Of a DNA stretch of 64,000 bases, positions 1 to 11,073 are shown in pieces (position 1 is the stretch's first letter; every line of letters begins with the position of its first letter). Under the pieces are notes generated by a model. It did no database searches and was not told the DNA's origin. It was given only the letters and a program-made list of their open reading frames with translations. The translations under genes and the position numbers were made by a program. Origin of the DNA: Nemopilema nomurai. Taxonomy: Eukaryota > Cnidaria > Scyphozoa > Rhizostomeae > Rhizostomatidae. Where the stretch lies: assembly GCA_003864495.1 (NCBI GenBank), contig ML133366.1, positions 1,340,871 to 1,404,870 of the forward strand. The letters are read 5' to 3'.

Positions 1-581
1 GTGTGCCATGGTTCTTCTGGCATAGCAGACGGTTGAATTGGTTCTGGTGGAGATGATCGACTCACAGTTTGGCATGCAAGACAGGAATCTATCGTTTTTT
101 TAACAAGTTCCTCTATCCCGAAAAACCATACCTTTTCTCGTAGTAGCGCTTTGGTTCTTGATAATCCTTGGTGTGTTTCGTGGGCGATGTCAATCGCGCG
201 CTTCTGTAGACTTTCTGGAAGTATTATCCTTGATCCTCTCAATATAATGTTGTTTGTACTTATGACGAGTTCATCTTTAAATGGTCGATATTTTTCAACA
301 TTGTCAGTGTTCCAGCGATTGGAACGAATGGCTGCACGAAGTCCCTTCAGAACTCTGTCTTCATTAGTAGCATCGGATATCTCCTTAAGTGTCATCGCTT
401 TTGGAACACTGTTGCTCACTATGAAGTTGATGTACTCTTCTGTGTCATGATGACAGTCAATAGCGACATGTGAAGGGTGTCTGGATAGAAAGTCTGCAGG
501 ATTGTCAGCTCCAGACTTGTAGATAACTTTAAATGAGTAAGACTGAAGTCGTAATACCCATCTCTCTATGCGTGCAGATGG
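1..581 (-). pseudogene. Gypsy pol continuation: RNase H end and integrase zinc-binding domain, cut by window edge
   Basis: Reading on past the TGA at 582-584, the minus strand stays open in the same frame for about 193 codons to the window edge. It starts with the ARIERW block that normally follows the RNase H of Gypsy elements, then a linker with SRHPSH, then the HHCC zinc-binding domain of integrase. That domain shows HETHQG as its two-His part and SCLACQ as its Cys pair, about 30 residues apart. The integrase catalytic core lies outside the window. The stop is the only break seen in this element, so it may be recent or a read error. Confidence 0.85.
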
Positions 582-3104
582 TCATGAGTTCTTGCGACCA
601 TAAATAATTTCTAAGGGCTTGTGATCAGTGATTAAGGTAAATTCTGCTCCATACAAAAACAGATGAAAATGTTCGATGGACCATACAATGGCCAATGCTT
701 CTTTTTCGGTTTGTGAATAACGCTGCTCAACTGCAGTTAACGAGCGGCTTGCATATGCGACGACTTGTGGAGCTTGAGTGGAATTTCTTGGCTTCTGCGA
801 TAGGATTGCAGAAATTCCAACTGGGCTTGCATCGACAAGTAATGAAGTTTCTTTATCCTTGTCAAAGTAGGCCATACAGGGTGCTGACGTAAGTGCATCC
901 TTAAGTTGAATCAAAGCTAATTGATGAGCATCAGTCCACTGAAATTGAGCATTCTTCTTTGTCAAGTCGCGTAGAGGTGCTGTAAGTGTAGCAAAATTTG
1001 CAATGTAGCGGCTGCTGTAATTTGCCATGCCTAGTAAGCTGCGTACTTCATGAACATTTTTTGGTACAGGGGCATCCACAACATCCTTTATGTGTTTTGG
1101 ATCTGGACAAGTGCCATCCTTACTAAAAATTTGGCCAAAGAATTCAAGTGTGGTGCTCAAAAATTTACACTTTCCATAATTGAGTGTTAGTCCTCTGTTT
1201 TCAAGGCGTTGTAAACACTTTTCCAAATTTGCATCATGCTCAGCACGGGTTTTTCCATAAACTAGGATGTCGTCAGCGATGTTTTTTACGCCATTAAGTC
1301 CTTGTAACTGGGTTTGTAGAGCATACTGAAATATTTCTGCTGAAGCATTTATGCCATAGGCCAGTCGTTGATAACGGAAAAGGCCAACATGTGTGTTGAA
1401 TGTGGTGATAGATCGACTGCTCTCATGAAGTGGCAATTGATGATAAGCCTGCTGCAAATCCAGTTTTGTAAAAAACTTTGCTCCATTTAGCTCAAATCGA
1501 ACATCATCGACTGTCGGTATAGGGTGTCTAACCCTCTCTATAGCTTCATTTGCAAGGCGCATGTCAACACATATCCGCACTTTTCCATCCTTTTTGGGGA
1601 CGGCAACAATAGGGGATACCCAGGGAGTACCCTCCTGTTCAGGAATTCGCTCTATTATGCCTTCCTCTTCCAAATCTTGTAGGGCAGCTTCTACTTTTTT
1701 CCTCATGTGGTACGGAATTCGACGGACCGGCTGTGCTTTAGGTTGGTGTTTGTCATTAATACTCAGTTTGACTGGTTCTCCATGCAAGCATCCTAGGCCA
1801 TCAAAAACTTTGCTATGTTTGTTTAAAAGATTATTCAAATCAGTGTCGCTGATAGTAATTTTGTTCAGATGTAGGCTTACAAGGCCTAAATCTTGGGCAG
1901 TTTGCAATGAAATAAGGTTAGAGCTGCTGTTGTTGTTGCAATGTCTTGGTCGTACAACGTAAAACGTCGCAGTTGTCATGCGTCCTTTGGGGGTTTCCAC
2001 AAGGGCGATGAACTTTCCGATGAATTTGACTGGATTTGTTGCATTGAACGCAAATGCTTTGATGTTTGTTTTCTGCAATTTTACACCATTCAATTTAGTA
2101 AAGGTTTCATAATTGATGACGTTAATTGTCGCGCCTGTGTCTATCGTGGCTTTGAAAGAATGATCACATACCGTGACTTTCACAATAGGACTCTTGGAGT
2201 GATTTCCGTTCACAGCATACAAGTAATCCTCTTCTGACGAACTGCTCGTGTCATGGCGTAGGGGGTGAACTGTTTTCTTGTCCTTAGACGAAAAATTCGA
2301 AGATTGGCTATACGATCGTGCAGATTTTTTTCCTTTACAAACACTTGCAAAATGGTTGAATTTTTCACAATTGCGGCATTGCTTTCCACTAGCTGGGCAA
2401 GGACCTTTGTGCGGGTATACGCCTCCACAGTTATGACATTTTAGCGTTTTCTTGTTGTTGTTTTTACCACGCAAATTTCTTGAAATAATGTGTGTTGTAG
2501 CCACGTTAGGATCCTTGGATTCGATTTCTTTGGCTTGAAACCTGCTTTGCTCATCACGACGACCTTCAAGCAACATGTCCTTCAATTTAAAATTCGGATC
2601 TCGAAGGGCTTGCTTACGAATTTTTGAGGAGGTTCCCCCGATGATAATCTGCTCCTCTATTTCGAATTCGGTCTCAGTGAACTCGCATGTTTGAGATAAT
2701 GTTCTGAGACGCATGTGAAATTGGTCTAAGGTCTCGGATTGCTCTTGTTTGGCCTGTCGAAATCGGTAGACCTCATACCTTCGATTCTTTTGCGGCTCAA
2801 AATACTGTCGAAGTTTTTCCTTCGCCGTATCGAAGTCTTCCTCTCCTCCCGTGTCCGGTAGCTGCTTAAAAATTTCTCGAACGCGAGCGCCAGCCTGATA
2901 AAGTAATAATGCCCTTTTTCGTTTCGAATCGGTGATACCACTGGCCAAAAGAAACATTTCAAAGTCGGATAACCAATCACGCCATCTTGTCGCGAGACTG
3001 GCTCCAATTTCGGCATCAGGGCGAAATTCTGGGACAGGTTGCAACGCAACAGCCTGGGCCATTTGTACTTGTACAATCGAATGAGAAGGTTTATCTTCAC
3101 TCAT
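582..3104 (-). CDS. Ty3/Gypsy-type gag-pol polyprotein, main open part (840 codons)
   Basis: This open frame encodes a fused Gag-protease-reverse transcriptase-RNase H polyprotein of a Ty3/Gypsy LTR retrotransposon. In order I see: a capsid-like region (about residues 30-200), two Cys knuckles (the second is CRNCEKFNHFASVC at 243-256, a CCHC box), an aspartic protease with IDTGA at 321-325, a reverse transcriptase (LDLQQAYHQLPL at 548-559; IADD at 609-612 as the catalytic box), and an RNase H opening at about 755 with LLVDAS. The ATG at 3102-3104 lies only 16 bases inside a primer-binding-site-like sequence, which fixes the start. The frame ends at an in-frame TGA (582-584) in the middle of RNase H, but the same frame stays open beyond it to the window edge. 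Gag and Pol are in one frame. The family call is secure; activity is doubtful because of the stop. Confidence 0.93.
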   Translation of the reverse strand: MSEDKPSHSIVQVQMAQAVALQPVPEFRPDAEIGASLATRWRDWLSDFEMFLLASGITDSKRKRALLLYQAGARVREIFKQLPDTGGEEDFDTAKEKLRQYFEPQKNRRYEVYRFRQAKQEQSETLDQFHMRLRTLSQTCEFTETEFEIEEQIIIGGTSSKIRKQALRDPNFKLKDMLLEGRRDEQSRFQAKEIESKDPNVATTHIISRNLRGKNNNKKTLKCHNCGGVYPHKGPCPASGKQCRNCEKFNHFASVCKGKKSARSYSQSSNFSSKDKKTVHPLRHDTSSSSEEDYLYAVNGNHSKSPIVKVTVCDHSFKATIDTGATINVINYETFTKLNGVKLQKTNIKAFAFNATNPVKFIGKFIALVETPKGRMTTATFYVVRPRHCNNNSSSNLISLQTAQDLGLVSLHLNKITISDTDLNNLLNKHSKVFDGLGCLHGEPVKLSINDKHQPKAQPVRRIPYHMRKKVEAALQDLEEEGIIERIPEQEGTPWVSPIVAVPKKDGKVRICVDMRLANEAIERVRHPIPTVDDVRFELNGAKFFTKLDLQQAYHQLPLHESSRSITTFNTHVGLFRYQRLAYGINASAEIFQYALQTQLQGLNGVKNIADDILVYGKTRAEHDANLEKCLQRLENRGLTLNYGKCKFLSTTLEFFGQIFSKDGTCPDPKHIKDVVDAPVPKNVHEVRSLLGMANYSSRYIANFATLTAPLRDLTKKNAQFQWTDAHQLALIQLKDALTSAPCMAYFDKDKETSLLVDASPVGISAILSQKPRNSTQAPQVVAYASRSLTAVEQRYSQTEKEALAIVWSIEHFHLFLYGAEFTLITDHKPLEIIYGRKNS

Positions 3105-3120
3105 AACGAATAATATGTTT

Positions 3121-3133
3121 TACCTCGTCGCCA
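3121..3133 (-). other. Primer-binding-site-like sequence of the Gypsy element
   Basis: On the minus strand this reads TGGCGACGAGGTA, directly after the proposed LTR and before the gag ATG. A near-identical sequence (TGGCGACGAGTTA) sits at the same place in the second Gypsy remnant at 25925-25937. Which tRNA it would match was not tested. Confidence 0.6.
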
Positions 3134-3136
3134 ATT

Positions 3137-3320
3137 TGTAATAGATTACCGCAGGAGGATGTAAGATAAAAACTCTCTTTACACTTTTAACTCAACTGCA
3201 ACAGAACACATCAGCAACTCCTATAATTCAATTCAATCCCAACTAAGTAAACGGTTACATGGGCGTATATGAGTACATTATTATAAGGGGCATAGTACAG
3301 TAAATAAGTACATTATAACA
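3137..3320 (-). repeat. Candidate 5' LTR of the Gypsy element (184 bp)
   Basis: On the minus strand the block runs from TGTTATAATG to CTATTACA, so it has the TG...CA ends expected of an LTR, and it stops 3 bases before the primer-binding-site-like sequence. The matching 3' LTR and the target duplication lie outside the window. The outer boundary is therefore a guess from the TG dinucleotide. Confidence 0.5.
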
Positions 3321-3936
3321 ACGGCTAAACAATAGACGTAGCGCTTGTGTAAAATGTGAACAGACAGAATGGAACACAACATTAACGATGGCGACCGTAA
3401 TGGCTGAGTTCCAAGAAGTCTTAACAGACACAATTGAAGAATATTATCTGAGCGTTGTGGAACTCAAAACCGAGCAGTTAACGGCATTAAAAACGTTGCT
3501 TGTAGAGAGAAGAGACACCTTAGCCATATTGCCAACTGGCTTTGGAAAGTCTGTGATCTTTCAGGCAGGGCCACCAATTGCAAAGAAATTAGGCCTGGTG
3601 GAGAAACCTGTGGTTATTGTCGTATCTCCTTTATTGGCTATCATGGAAATCCAATGCGCAGATGATAATCGCCGTGGTGTAAAAGCGTGCTGCCTTCACA
3701 ATGAATACTACCAGTTAGTTTATGGTACTCCAGAGACTTGGTTGGGTAGCAACTGGTTCCCCTTGTTTCAAGAAAAGGGGTTCCAGAAAAATACAGTTTT
3801 ACTTGTTGCTGACGAAGCACACTGTGTACCAAAATGGTAAGTATCAAACAATTACATCTTAAGCAATTCTCTGCAAACTAGTTTTCAACTTACTAAGTTA
3901 CTTAGTTAAGATACACGTTATTCACGTTAATACTTA

Positions 3937-3976
3937 TACACACATACATACACACATACACACATGCATACATAAT
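3937..3976. repeat. Imperfect (ACAT/ACAC) simple repeat
   Basis: A short run of alternating cacacatacata units lies inside the apparent first intron of the helicase copy. The rest of 3841-4304 shows nothing coding that I can support. Confidence 0.7.
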
Positions 3977-4304
3977 ACAAACAAACATGAAATTTATATA
4001 AAGGGACATTAGAGACAATAACGAATAAGGGAAGGGAAGGCTAAACTTTCTGTATCTTAACATTGGATAGGCCTAATTCAATATTTTTATAGTTAAGGAC
4101 AGTCTGGTAAGACTTTTAGAGGGCGCCCTCGAGACACCAATTAGCTTAAACCAACTTTACATGCCTATAAGAAGACCTAACTGTTACTCCTTTCCTTTAT
4201 TTCTAAAGCACTACACATCATCCTTTAATTTTCTCATATGATCTTTCAACCATCTGTTGAGTGATTGGATATCTAGTCTTGACAGCAGATTTCTATCAAA
4301 GTTC

Positions 4305-5275
4305 TTATAATGTTGATGACTGTGGCGGCCTGGCAGCTTGGTAAATATTTTTTGTACAAAGATTCATGACAAGTAATGGCATGTCACCCGTTTTGTCTCT
4401 TTTCTTGTGTCCTCCACTTAGGGCTTTCATGCTGAGGTCTTTGTCAGTAGCTTCTAATAGCTTTTCAATGTAGCTAATAGCGTTTGATTCTCTCTCAGCT
4501 GTTTTTTCATCAAGATTGACTCCTAAATTGTGAAGCATCTCTTTTGTCAGGCAATTCAATTGCTCAAGCCTCAAATCACAAGCAATGCAATTGCCCTTTC
4601 CTCCTTTTAGGTTTATTGTCCTGTTCCAAATAAGCTAGAGGCTTCCTTGCATTACTCATTCCAACAATATTCATGTTGTAACACATTGTGCCAAGGTCTT
4701 TTGCTGATCGTTCATTAAAGAATGCTTGGTAGAATACCTAAAAAGAGTTGTAAGAAAGCTTCAAGAAAGAAGGATTCAGTTTTTCACAATAATGATTTGG
4801 CATGTTTTTAAATACTAATATTCATCATCAAGTTCACAAGTTCAATTTGTAGCCAAATTTGCCCCAGCTTAAAAGCATGAAGAGCCATGTTGATTATATG
4901 ATTTGGACCAATTTTATGGCAAGCTTGATCTTGGTCATAACCACCTTTCTGAAATAATTCTAAGTTTTCAGTCTGATGACAGTATAACTTTAGATTTCTT
5001 ATTTTTCTCAATAGGTTTAAAATAACTGCTCATATCATACCAAACATAAGATAGTTTCAATCTTGCAAACATACTGATATCTTAATAATTTCAAATGTCC
5101 TTAGACCGGAAATGATCTGACTAAACTGCATCAAGCAAATTAACACCATATGACACACTCACCTTATACATGTAACGAATGTAATGCCATTCTTTATTTC
5201 TTGGAATAATACCTTTGAGACATTCATAGGCAGTTTCTCCATCGGCCATTGCTCCCTGTAGATTCCGTATTCGCT
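4305..5275 (-). pseudogene. Transposase-like gene remnant (C-terminal exons)
   Basis: Three minus-strand blocks look like exons. The first (about 5275-5163) reads SDNLTEERIRNLQGAMADG and ends in a GTGAGT donor. The second (about 4950-4815) follows a TTTCAG acceptor and begins KGGYDQDQACHKIGPNHI. The third (about 4732-4305) begins QAFFNERSAKDLGTMCYN and ends at a stop at 4305. One frameshift near 4590 splits the last block, just before its CIACD Cys pair. I recall these blocks from large transposase-like families of cnidarians (DUF6589/KDZ-like), but I cannot prove the family from sequence alone. The blocks lie inside the apparent first intron of the + strand helicase copy. Confidence 0.5.
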
Positions 5276-6898
5276 CCTCTGTCAAATTATCACTGCCGAA
5301 AAAAGTTTCTGAACAATCTGCTTCTGTTTAGTTTCACTATCTTCTCCTTTGATGCAAGATATATATTGATGTTGTACTCATTCAAGGATATCTATCATTT
5401 CGGAATCTGTGATCGGAAAAGAGGCAATGTCTTTAAAAGTAGAATACAAATTTTAAAAATCAATCAAACAATCATCCAGTTAATACTCACAAACATAGAA
5501 AACTTCACCCTCACTGAACAGTTAATTGATGAAAGAAGATGCCTACTTATGCCTTATGCATAAAGAAGTGTCTTGTGTTGAGAGTTAGCCCAAAGCTTCA
5601 GGTTGATGAACTTCAATGGATGGAGGAAGAGGGAGAAATGTTTCCCAAATCCATTGTTTACTGCCCGAGCATAGATGCTGTGGCAAAGGTATTTACATTC
5701 TTTAGTAGAAAATTAGGTTCCGTTCCATCACCTTCCTGTCAATTTTTGTTTGAATCGATTTTGGTGGGAATATTCCACAGAAAAACTGCAGACAAACTGA
5801 AGAGCAAAATCCTCGACGACATTTCAAAACAATGCAGATGTTACAGAGTGGTTATCGCAACAACATCACTTGTCATGGGTGTTGACATAAGATAAGGCAC
5901 TAGACGAAAGATATGTTATCCATTATGGATCACCCCTTGATATCGAAGATTACATTCAGGGGGTAGGTCGAGCTGGAAGGGACAAATCAAGTTCAAATGC
6001 TATTTTGTACTGCACAGGTCAACAGCTAGGAAAGGCATCAGTACAAATGAAAAAGTATGCTAAGCTCGAGAAGAGCTGCTATAGAGAACCGCTTCACGGC
6101 ACCTTTGATCAAACATGCAAGGTTGCTCGGCCACCCCTCCAACATGAGTGTTGTTCCCATTGCATCTCAAATTGTAAATGCAACTGTGTAAATGTGGTGA
6201 AGAAGGTTGCTCTTTTTCCAACCACAATATATGGTTTCCAACTTGGATCATCTCTCACCTGTTCGGTTAGTAGACGAAGAAGATAAAGATTTGCTGTCTT
6301 TGCTCCTTAACGAGTACAAGTTGAAAGTTGAGCATTGTACAAATTCAAAGCACTTCACACACCCAAAATTCCTGACAAGCTTTAATGATGATGTAATTGC
6401 CGAAGTGATTGATAAATCAGCATCAATTAGTAGTATGTCGGACGTACTACACCAGACTTCTGTAATATCAAAGAAAGATGCAGGTGAAATTGTTCTTATA
6501 TTTAAAGACGAATTCAACGATATTAGTATGAGAATGAGGAGGAAGCTTTGAAACTAGCAGAATCACCAGATGCGCATAAAAATGATTCACTGGATGAATG
6601 CCTAGCATGTTCAATGGATGAGTCTATCGATATTTTAGACCAAGAATCCTCGTCAGACGACAACTTTAACGAGGACATCTCTTCGTTTTTTAATGAAACA
6701 TTTTCTGACATTGAGCCTTTAGATTTTTCAGATTAGGGTTTCCATTTGGAAAATCGGATAGCATTGCATCACAGTATCTAAGCATGATATTGATAAATGC
6801 CTTGGTTTTTTGATTACGTTAGATAATATTAAAATAGATTTAGCAAACCTTAAAAAAGGTTCAAGAATGTAGAACTTTGTGAAGTCTCAAAATGTTCT

Positions 6899-7474
6899 TC
6901 ATTGGATAATATTGTTTTTGACCGTAGCTGTGGAACTAATTTTAGAAAATAGCATGCAAGTAAATGTTTCCTTCCCAGTACTTACCCGTTTTTTAGCTCT
7001 ACTGAAATGCAAGATAAAATAATTCCTGTAAGCCATTGCAGAAAGGCATGAACTTCTGGTTCTCATTAGTATGCTAAGTGCCATAGCAAGCCCAGCTCAC
7101 TGTTGTCGTGTGATAGACCCTCATCTATTCGCCATCTCCTTTGCTTGGAAAGCACGCAATGCTGTAGAGCGGTAAACAGAAGTGGTGCCCTTTCCTTAGC
7201 TTTATCCACAACCGCCTCATTTGTCAACCTCAGAATGTCTTCACAGCTATTCTTGGCAAAAAGACGTCTTTGTGCTTGCCAGTCCCAGTGCTTCTTGGGA
7301 AATCGTTTTTGCTACCCATTCAGCCATTTGTGACTTAAAACGGGGTGATTTTGATATTGTAGCTATTGCATCTCTGGCATTTTGCAATGCTATGGAAGAC
7401 ATAATTTTCACCATTTCGGTGTCTGTCACGTTGATTTTCTTTTCTTTAGAGGAGCCGTGAAAGGTTACCGACAA
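6899..7474 (-). pseudogene. Transposase-like gene remnant (middle part)
   Basis: The block at 7474-7247 is open for 75 codons, with segments such as MVKIMSSIALQNARDAIA and FKSQMAEWVAKTISQEALG. After a stop the similarity to coding sequence continues in other frames down to the piece at 7084-6990 (ALSILMRTRSSCLSAMAYRN), which ends at a GTAAGT donor. I read it as the same decayed gene as 8336-8821 and perhaps 4305-5275. This rests on order, strand and recall of one long protein family. No catalytic motif is visible. Confidence 0.4.
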
Positions 7475-8335
7475 TGAATCACTTTAGAAGGTCTTTCCGA
7501 ATTTGAGCACTGAAAGTTTCACTACAATTTGTAATTATCTTTTTAAAATTATCTTCCTAAAATTATCGGTGTTTTTTCTCATTGTTGGTATTCTTTCATT
7601 GCCCATTTAATGGAACTGTTTCTGTCGCTTATCGATTGACGCCAAAATTTGGCGAATCTTGTAAATTTTGGCTGTTACTGTACTAGAATCTTTAATGAAT
7701 GGAAACAAATTTCTCACTCGCTTCTATTGAATTTGTTTTTGTTTTCAATTCATTGTCGTTCTAGCTTTTAAAGGAAACCAGTTAACATCAATAAAAATCA
7801 ATAAAAATCTATATCAAAATAAATAAGTTCTAGTATTTTTTCAAACGATGACTTCATTGGAAAAGATAATACATTAGAGTTTCAAAGTTAATGAACATGT
7901 ATGCCCATCTTATACATGCTTTTTTATAAGGAACCATTTTATAAGGAACCTACATGTAGAAGGCCAAATATTTAAAGATATATACTATACTACTAAAAAC
8001 GAAATCCCTAAAGACCTTTTCGATTTGAAAATTTCTTATAACTGCAAGCATCAAGAACTAAAAAGCTGGTTCCATTTGCGGCCAATACTCGCATAGATTG
8101 TTTGGTATTCGTGTGTCAAGGTGCTTCATTGAGTAGTTTCCGCATATGATGTCTCGCCCCCCTCTCTCTATTAAGTGTTAAGGCAAGTCTTACTGTAGTC
8201 AAAACGCCGTAAGTGAGAACTTAAGGAACCTCTTAGAAATTTTTTGTACTTAAATCTGATGATTTGAGGTCTACAAATAAGGAACTTTTGGAACTAGGCC
8301 TTGTAAAAAAAGCGTGTATCGCAATAATCCCACAC
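7475..8335. other. Gene-free AT-rich stretch
   Basis: No convincing coding sequence. It holds short direct repeats only (two copies of 'aataaaaatc' near 7790-7810 and two of 'ataaggaacc' near 7925-7950). It could be intron of the minus-strand remnant. Confidence 0.5.
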
Positions 8336-8821
8336 CTACCTCAAGAAACAACGCTCCAGATAGATGTGGAGACTTGGAACAACGCTTTGAACGGTATTCA
8401 AGGGTAGGGATAATTCTTCTTTCGACTTCCTAAACTCGCTTATTTCTCTGAGAAACTTAAAAAGCCTTTCGATCTTTGTATGACAATTTCGGGAAGAGTG
8501 GATAATCCTTGTTCCTTCAAAACTTCTTGTCCGAGAAAACACATTGAATTTGTTCTAAAAATATATTCGGGCCACTTGATCTGCCAAAAATTATGTACGT
8601 GCCACTTTCTTCGTTGTGATGAGGTCGTCTCCACAAAATCTACAGGACGAATTAGCAGGCTCCGCACTGTATACTTCAAGTGGTGTCACAGCCATTGTTT
8701 CGTCAGGAGTGCTTTGGCTTGGACCCACAGAGGGAAGTACATCTTGCAAATCTAGAGAGGTGTTATTTACATTAAACAACAATAGCACCATTACCTGCAT
8801 GCTCAATTTTTCGAAGTGCAC
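8336..8821 (-). pseudogene. Zinc-finger-like N-terminal exon of a transposase-like gene
   Basis: The minus strand shows SSCRFCGDDLITTKKVA, a Cys pair that starts a ZAD-like metal-binding module. It then passes through two frame changes into KIERLFKFLREISEFRKS with the second Cys position (NCHTK). A C-x2-C pair followed about 50 residues later by another Cys and a 'KIERLFKF' helix fits an N-terminal zinc module that I recall from cnidarian transposase-like families. At least two in-frame stops make it non-functional. Confidence 0.4.
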
Positions 8822-8840
8822 GCATCTTTTGAGACACTAG

Positions 8841-10194
8841 TGTCTTATTGCACATTGGTTTTGTCCTTCGCCATACCCAAATCCGGCCATGTCACTTAAC
8901 CTCACTTTTTAACCAAGAGACAACCCCGGCATCAGTCTCTTAATATCGCGTTCAGATTCTGGCACACTGAGGAAACATGAACGCGAGGGTTCAGAAAAAA
9001 ACAAGTACAAATGAGTGAATTCCAGAATCTACCCCTTCTGAGTTAAACAGAGAAAAACCTTTTTATCTATCCTTGCCAGAAAATTGTTTCTTTGCATCTT
9101 AAAATATCGAAAATATGTATTATTTTATTGATACTGGCAAAAACATCTGTCCCATAATAAATGGGACGTTTTGCACCAATGGGCCAGTTTTAAATAAAAA
9201 AATTGAAGGGCATTCTTTATTTTTTAAAACCAAATTTATAAATGATTAAAATTTTACAACAGCAAAGATATTGGGATGAACAATATGTTTAAGTGATTTT
9301 AAGAGTAATAGGGTACTAATCATTGTATTAACAAAATTTCATCCCCCACCTGAAATTTGTCTTTAAAAACATTCAATTAGTTGGAAATTAAGAACAAACA
9401 AACTGGGCAAAGAATGTAGTCATTGCAAAATGCCTGCTTTCTAGGATATAATTTGCTTTCACAATGATCATGTTATTTCATAAAATATCGAAAGGCTTTT
9501 GTTCACATTTTGCCTTTTCAGAAAGTGTCCCTACAAACACAATACCTTGGTTACCAAGGAGTGCTTTTCTATTGCATTTGGCCCAAAATATATACAAATC
9601 AATTGGACACACAAATCAATATTGTGGATAAACAAAATGCTCTAAAAATAAATGTGATTTGGGAACTTTCATATCCACTACAACTTTTGACACTGTTGCA
9701 ACTGATACTAAGCTATATTCTCCTGCTGGACTCTGACCTTGCATCAAGAAATTTATAGGAGTTGTAAGATAAATCAATAATAAAATACATGTATTACTTC
9801 GTGTAACAGAAATCTTAAGATTTAAGTTAACCATTCCTTAAGTTTATCATTCCTTTTAAATTAACCAGGCAAATTTTCAGTCCTTGAATCATCCGATCAG
9901 TTAATGATAAAATCCAGATCTTGGAGTTCACAATGTCGTAAACTAAAAAGTGTGTATAATTTCCAGGAGTTCAATTTCAGTTCTGTAAATTCTTCATTGC
10001 ACGAGAACACATTGTGTCATTAACAGGTGAAAACGTCTATCTTCCCAAACTTTGAGCACGTATGGTACTTAAGCGAAAACTCGTCTTAGATCCAACTAGT
10101 TTAGAGGCTTCCACATGCACGTAACGATGATACGCCTCATCGCTGATCGTCCTCACAATAGGGATTACTAGCATGTGCGTCACCTGTCATCGTT
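8841..10194. other. Gene-free stretch
   Basis: I see no supportable gene. Open frames here are short and without recognisable motifs. The right end probably contains the decayed C-terminus and flank of the Tigger element. Confidence 0.5.
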
Positions 10195-10920
10195 TTACCG
10201 AACTAAAGAGCGAATCACACCCTGGTCCATTGGGTGGGTCTGGGAAGTTGTGTTGGGTGGGAGAGAAAACAATTTTGTGGCTTTCAGGTTTTCAACTTCT
10301 CAATGAGCTGGACAATTGTCGATAATCAAAGCAACTTGTCTTCCTTCAGCATGTAATTTTCTATCCATCTTCTTGACCCACTCTTCAAATAACATGGAAT
10401 CCATTCAGCTTTTAGGCTGATTTCGAGAGCGACATGGTAAAATTTTGATGTTTTTGAAACACCATGGATTTTTCGCCTTTCCAATTAGGAACATCGGTAA
10501 TTTCTCACCAACGGCATTAGCTGCTGCCAATTTAGTAATGCGAATTTTACTAAGCTTTCCACCTGAACATTTTTCAGACTCCAATTGGTATGTTTTATTT
10601 GGAAGACATTGGTAAAAAAATCCAAATTCATCTGCGTTATAAATGTCCTTAAGTTTGTAGTTTGACAAAAGAGTTGGAAGAGAGGTTTCCCACCAACCGT
10701 CAACCATGACTGATGTGATTGATTTCGATTCACCTGATACGGTTTTAAATGTGATGTGATTTCGTTCCTTCCAGCGCCGTAGCCAACCGTCTGATGCCTG
10801 GAAGTTTTCAACATTTAGTTGCTTGGCGAATACAATTGCTTTCTCTTTGATCAAGGCTGCAGACAATGGAACGCTTTTACTTCGCACAATCTTGAACCAG
10901 TTCTGACCTGACAGTGACAA
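10195..10920 (-). pseudogene. pogo/Tigger-type transposase remnant
   Basis: The minus strand encodes the CENP-B-type DNA-binding part (GWLRRWKERNHI) and then the DDE domain. The first catalytic Asp lies in IYNADEFGFFY and the second in LIIDNCPAH, with the family-typical ending THPMDQGVIRSL. Two in-frame TGA codons interrupt it: at 10405-10407, before the block that starts MDSMLFEEW, and at 10300-10302, directly after CPAH. It ends at TAA (10195-10197). The third catalytic residue is not reached, so it is a truncated, dead copy. The N-terminus beyond 10920 is lost in an AT-rich stretch. Confidence 0.85.
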
Positions 10921-11073
10921 GGATTGAAAGAAGGAGAGAAATACTCAAAGAAAATTTTTTTTTTCGAATTTTGAAAATCGAATGTTTTCATTCCATAATC
11001 GAACGTCAATTCGAACGATTGCTAAATCAAAATTTCAAAAGCAGGTCAAACGTTTTGTTTTCACAACACAATC

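Larger units (their letters stand above)
3388..6736 (+). pseudogene. RecQ-like DNA helicase, broken multi-exon copy
   Basis: A first exon (3388-3836) has the Walker A box PTGFGKS (residues 49-55), motif Ia (VVSPLLAIM) and the DEAH box (142-145). It ends at a good splice donor (TG|GTAAGT). From about 5536 the helicase resumes with motif IV (SIVYC), motif V (VIATTSLVMGVDI) and, after a frame change near 5885, motif VI (QGVGRAGRD). A Cys-rich stretch follows (HECCSHCISNCKCNC) and then an acidic tail. The tail changes frame twice more, near 6207-6286 and near 6540, and ends at LDFSD (6736). The region between DEAH and motif IV, including a TAT-type motif III, is missing. RecQ proteins unwind DNA 3'-5'. 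Large RecQ-like families are common in cnidarian genomes (recall). The three frame changes make this a dead copy. Confidence 0.82.

Noticed and set aside
1561..2237. Plus-strand frames over the Gypsy gag-pol
   Set aside because: Shadows of the long minus-strand polyprotein, whose domains are unambiguous.
3388..6736. An active RecQ helicase gene
   Set aside because: Three frame changes and the loss of the region between the DEAH box and motif IV rule out a working enzyme, even allowing for introns.
7103..7460. Plus-strand frames of 76 and 79 codons
   Set aside because: They overlap the minus-strand transposase-like block at 7474-7247, which has better protein-like segments.
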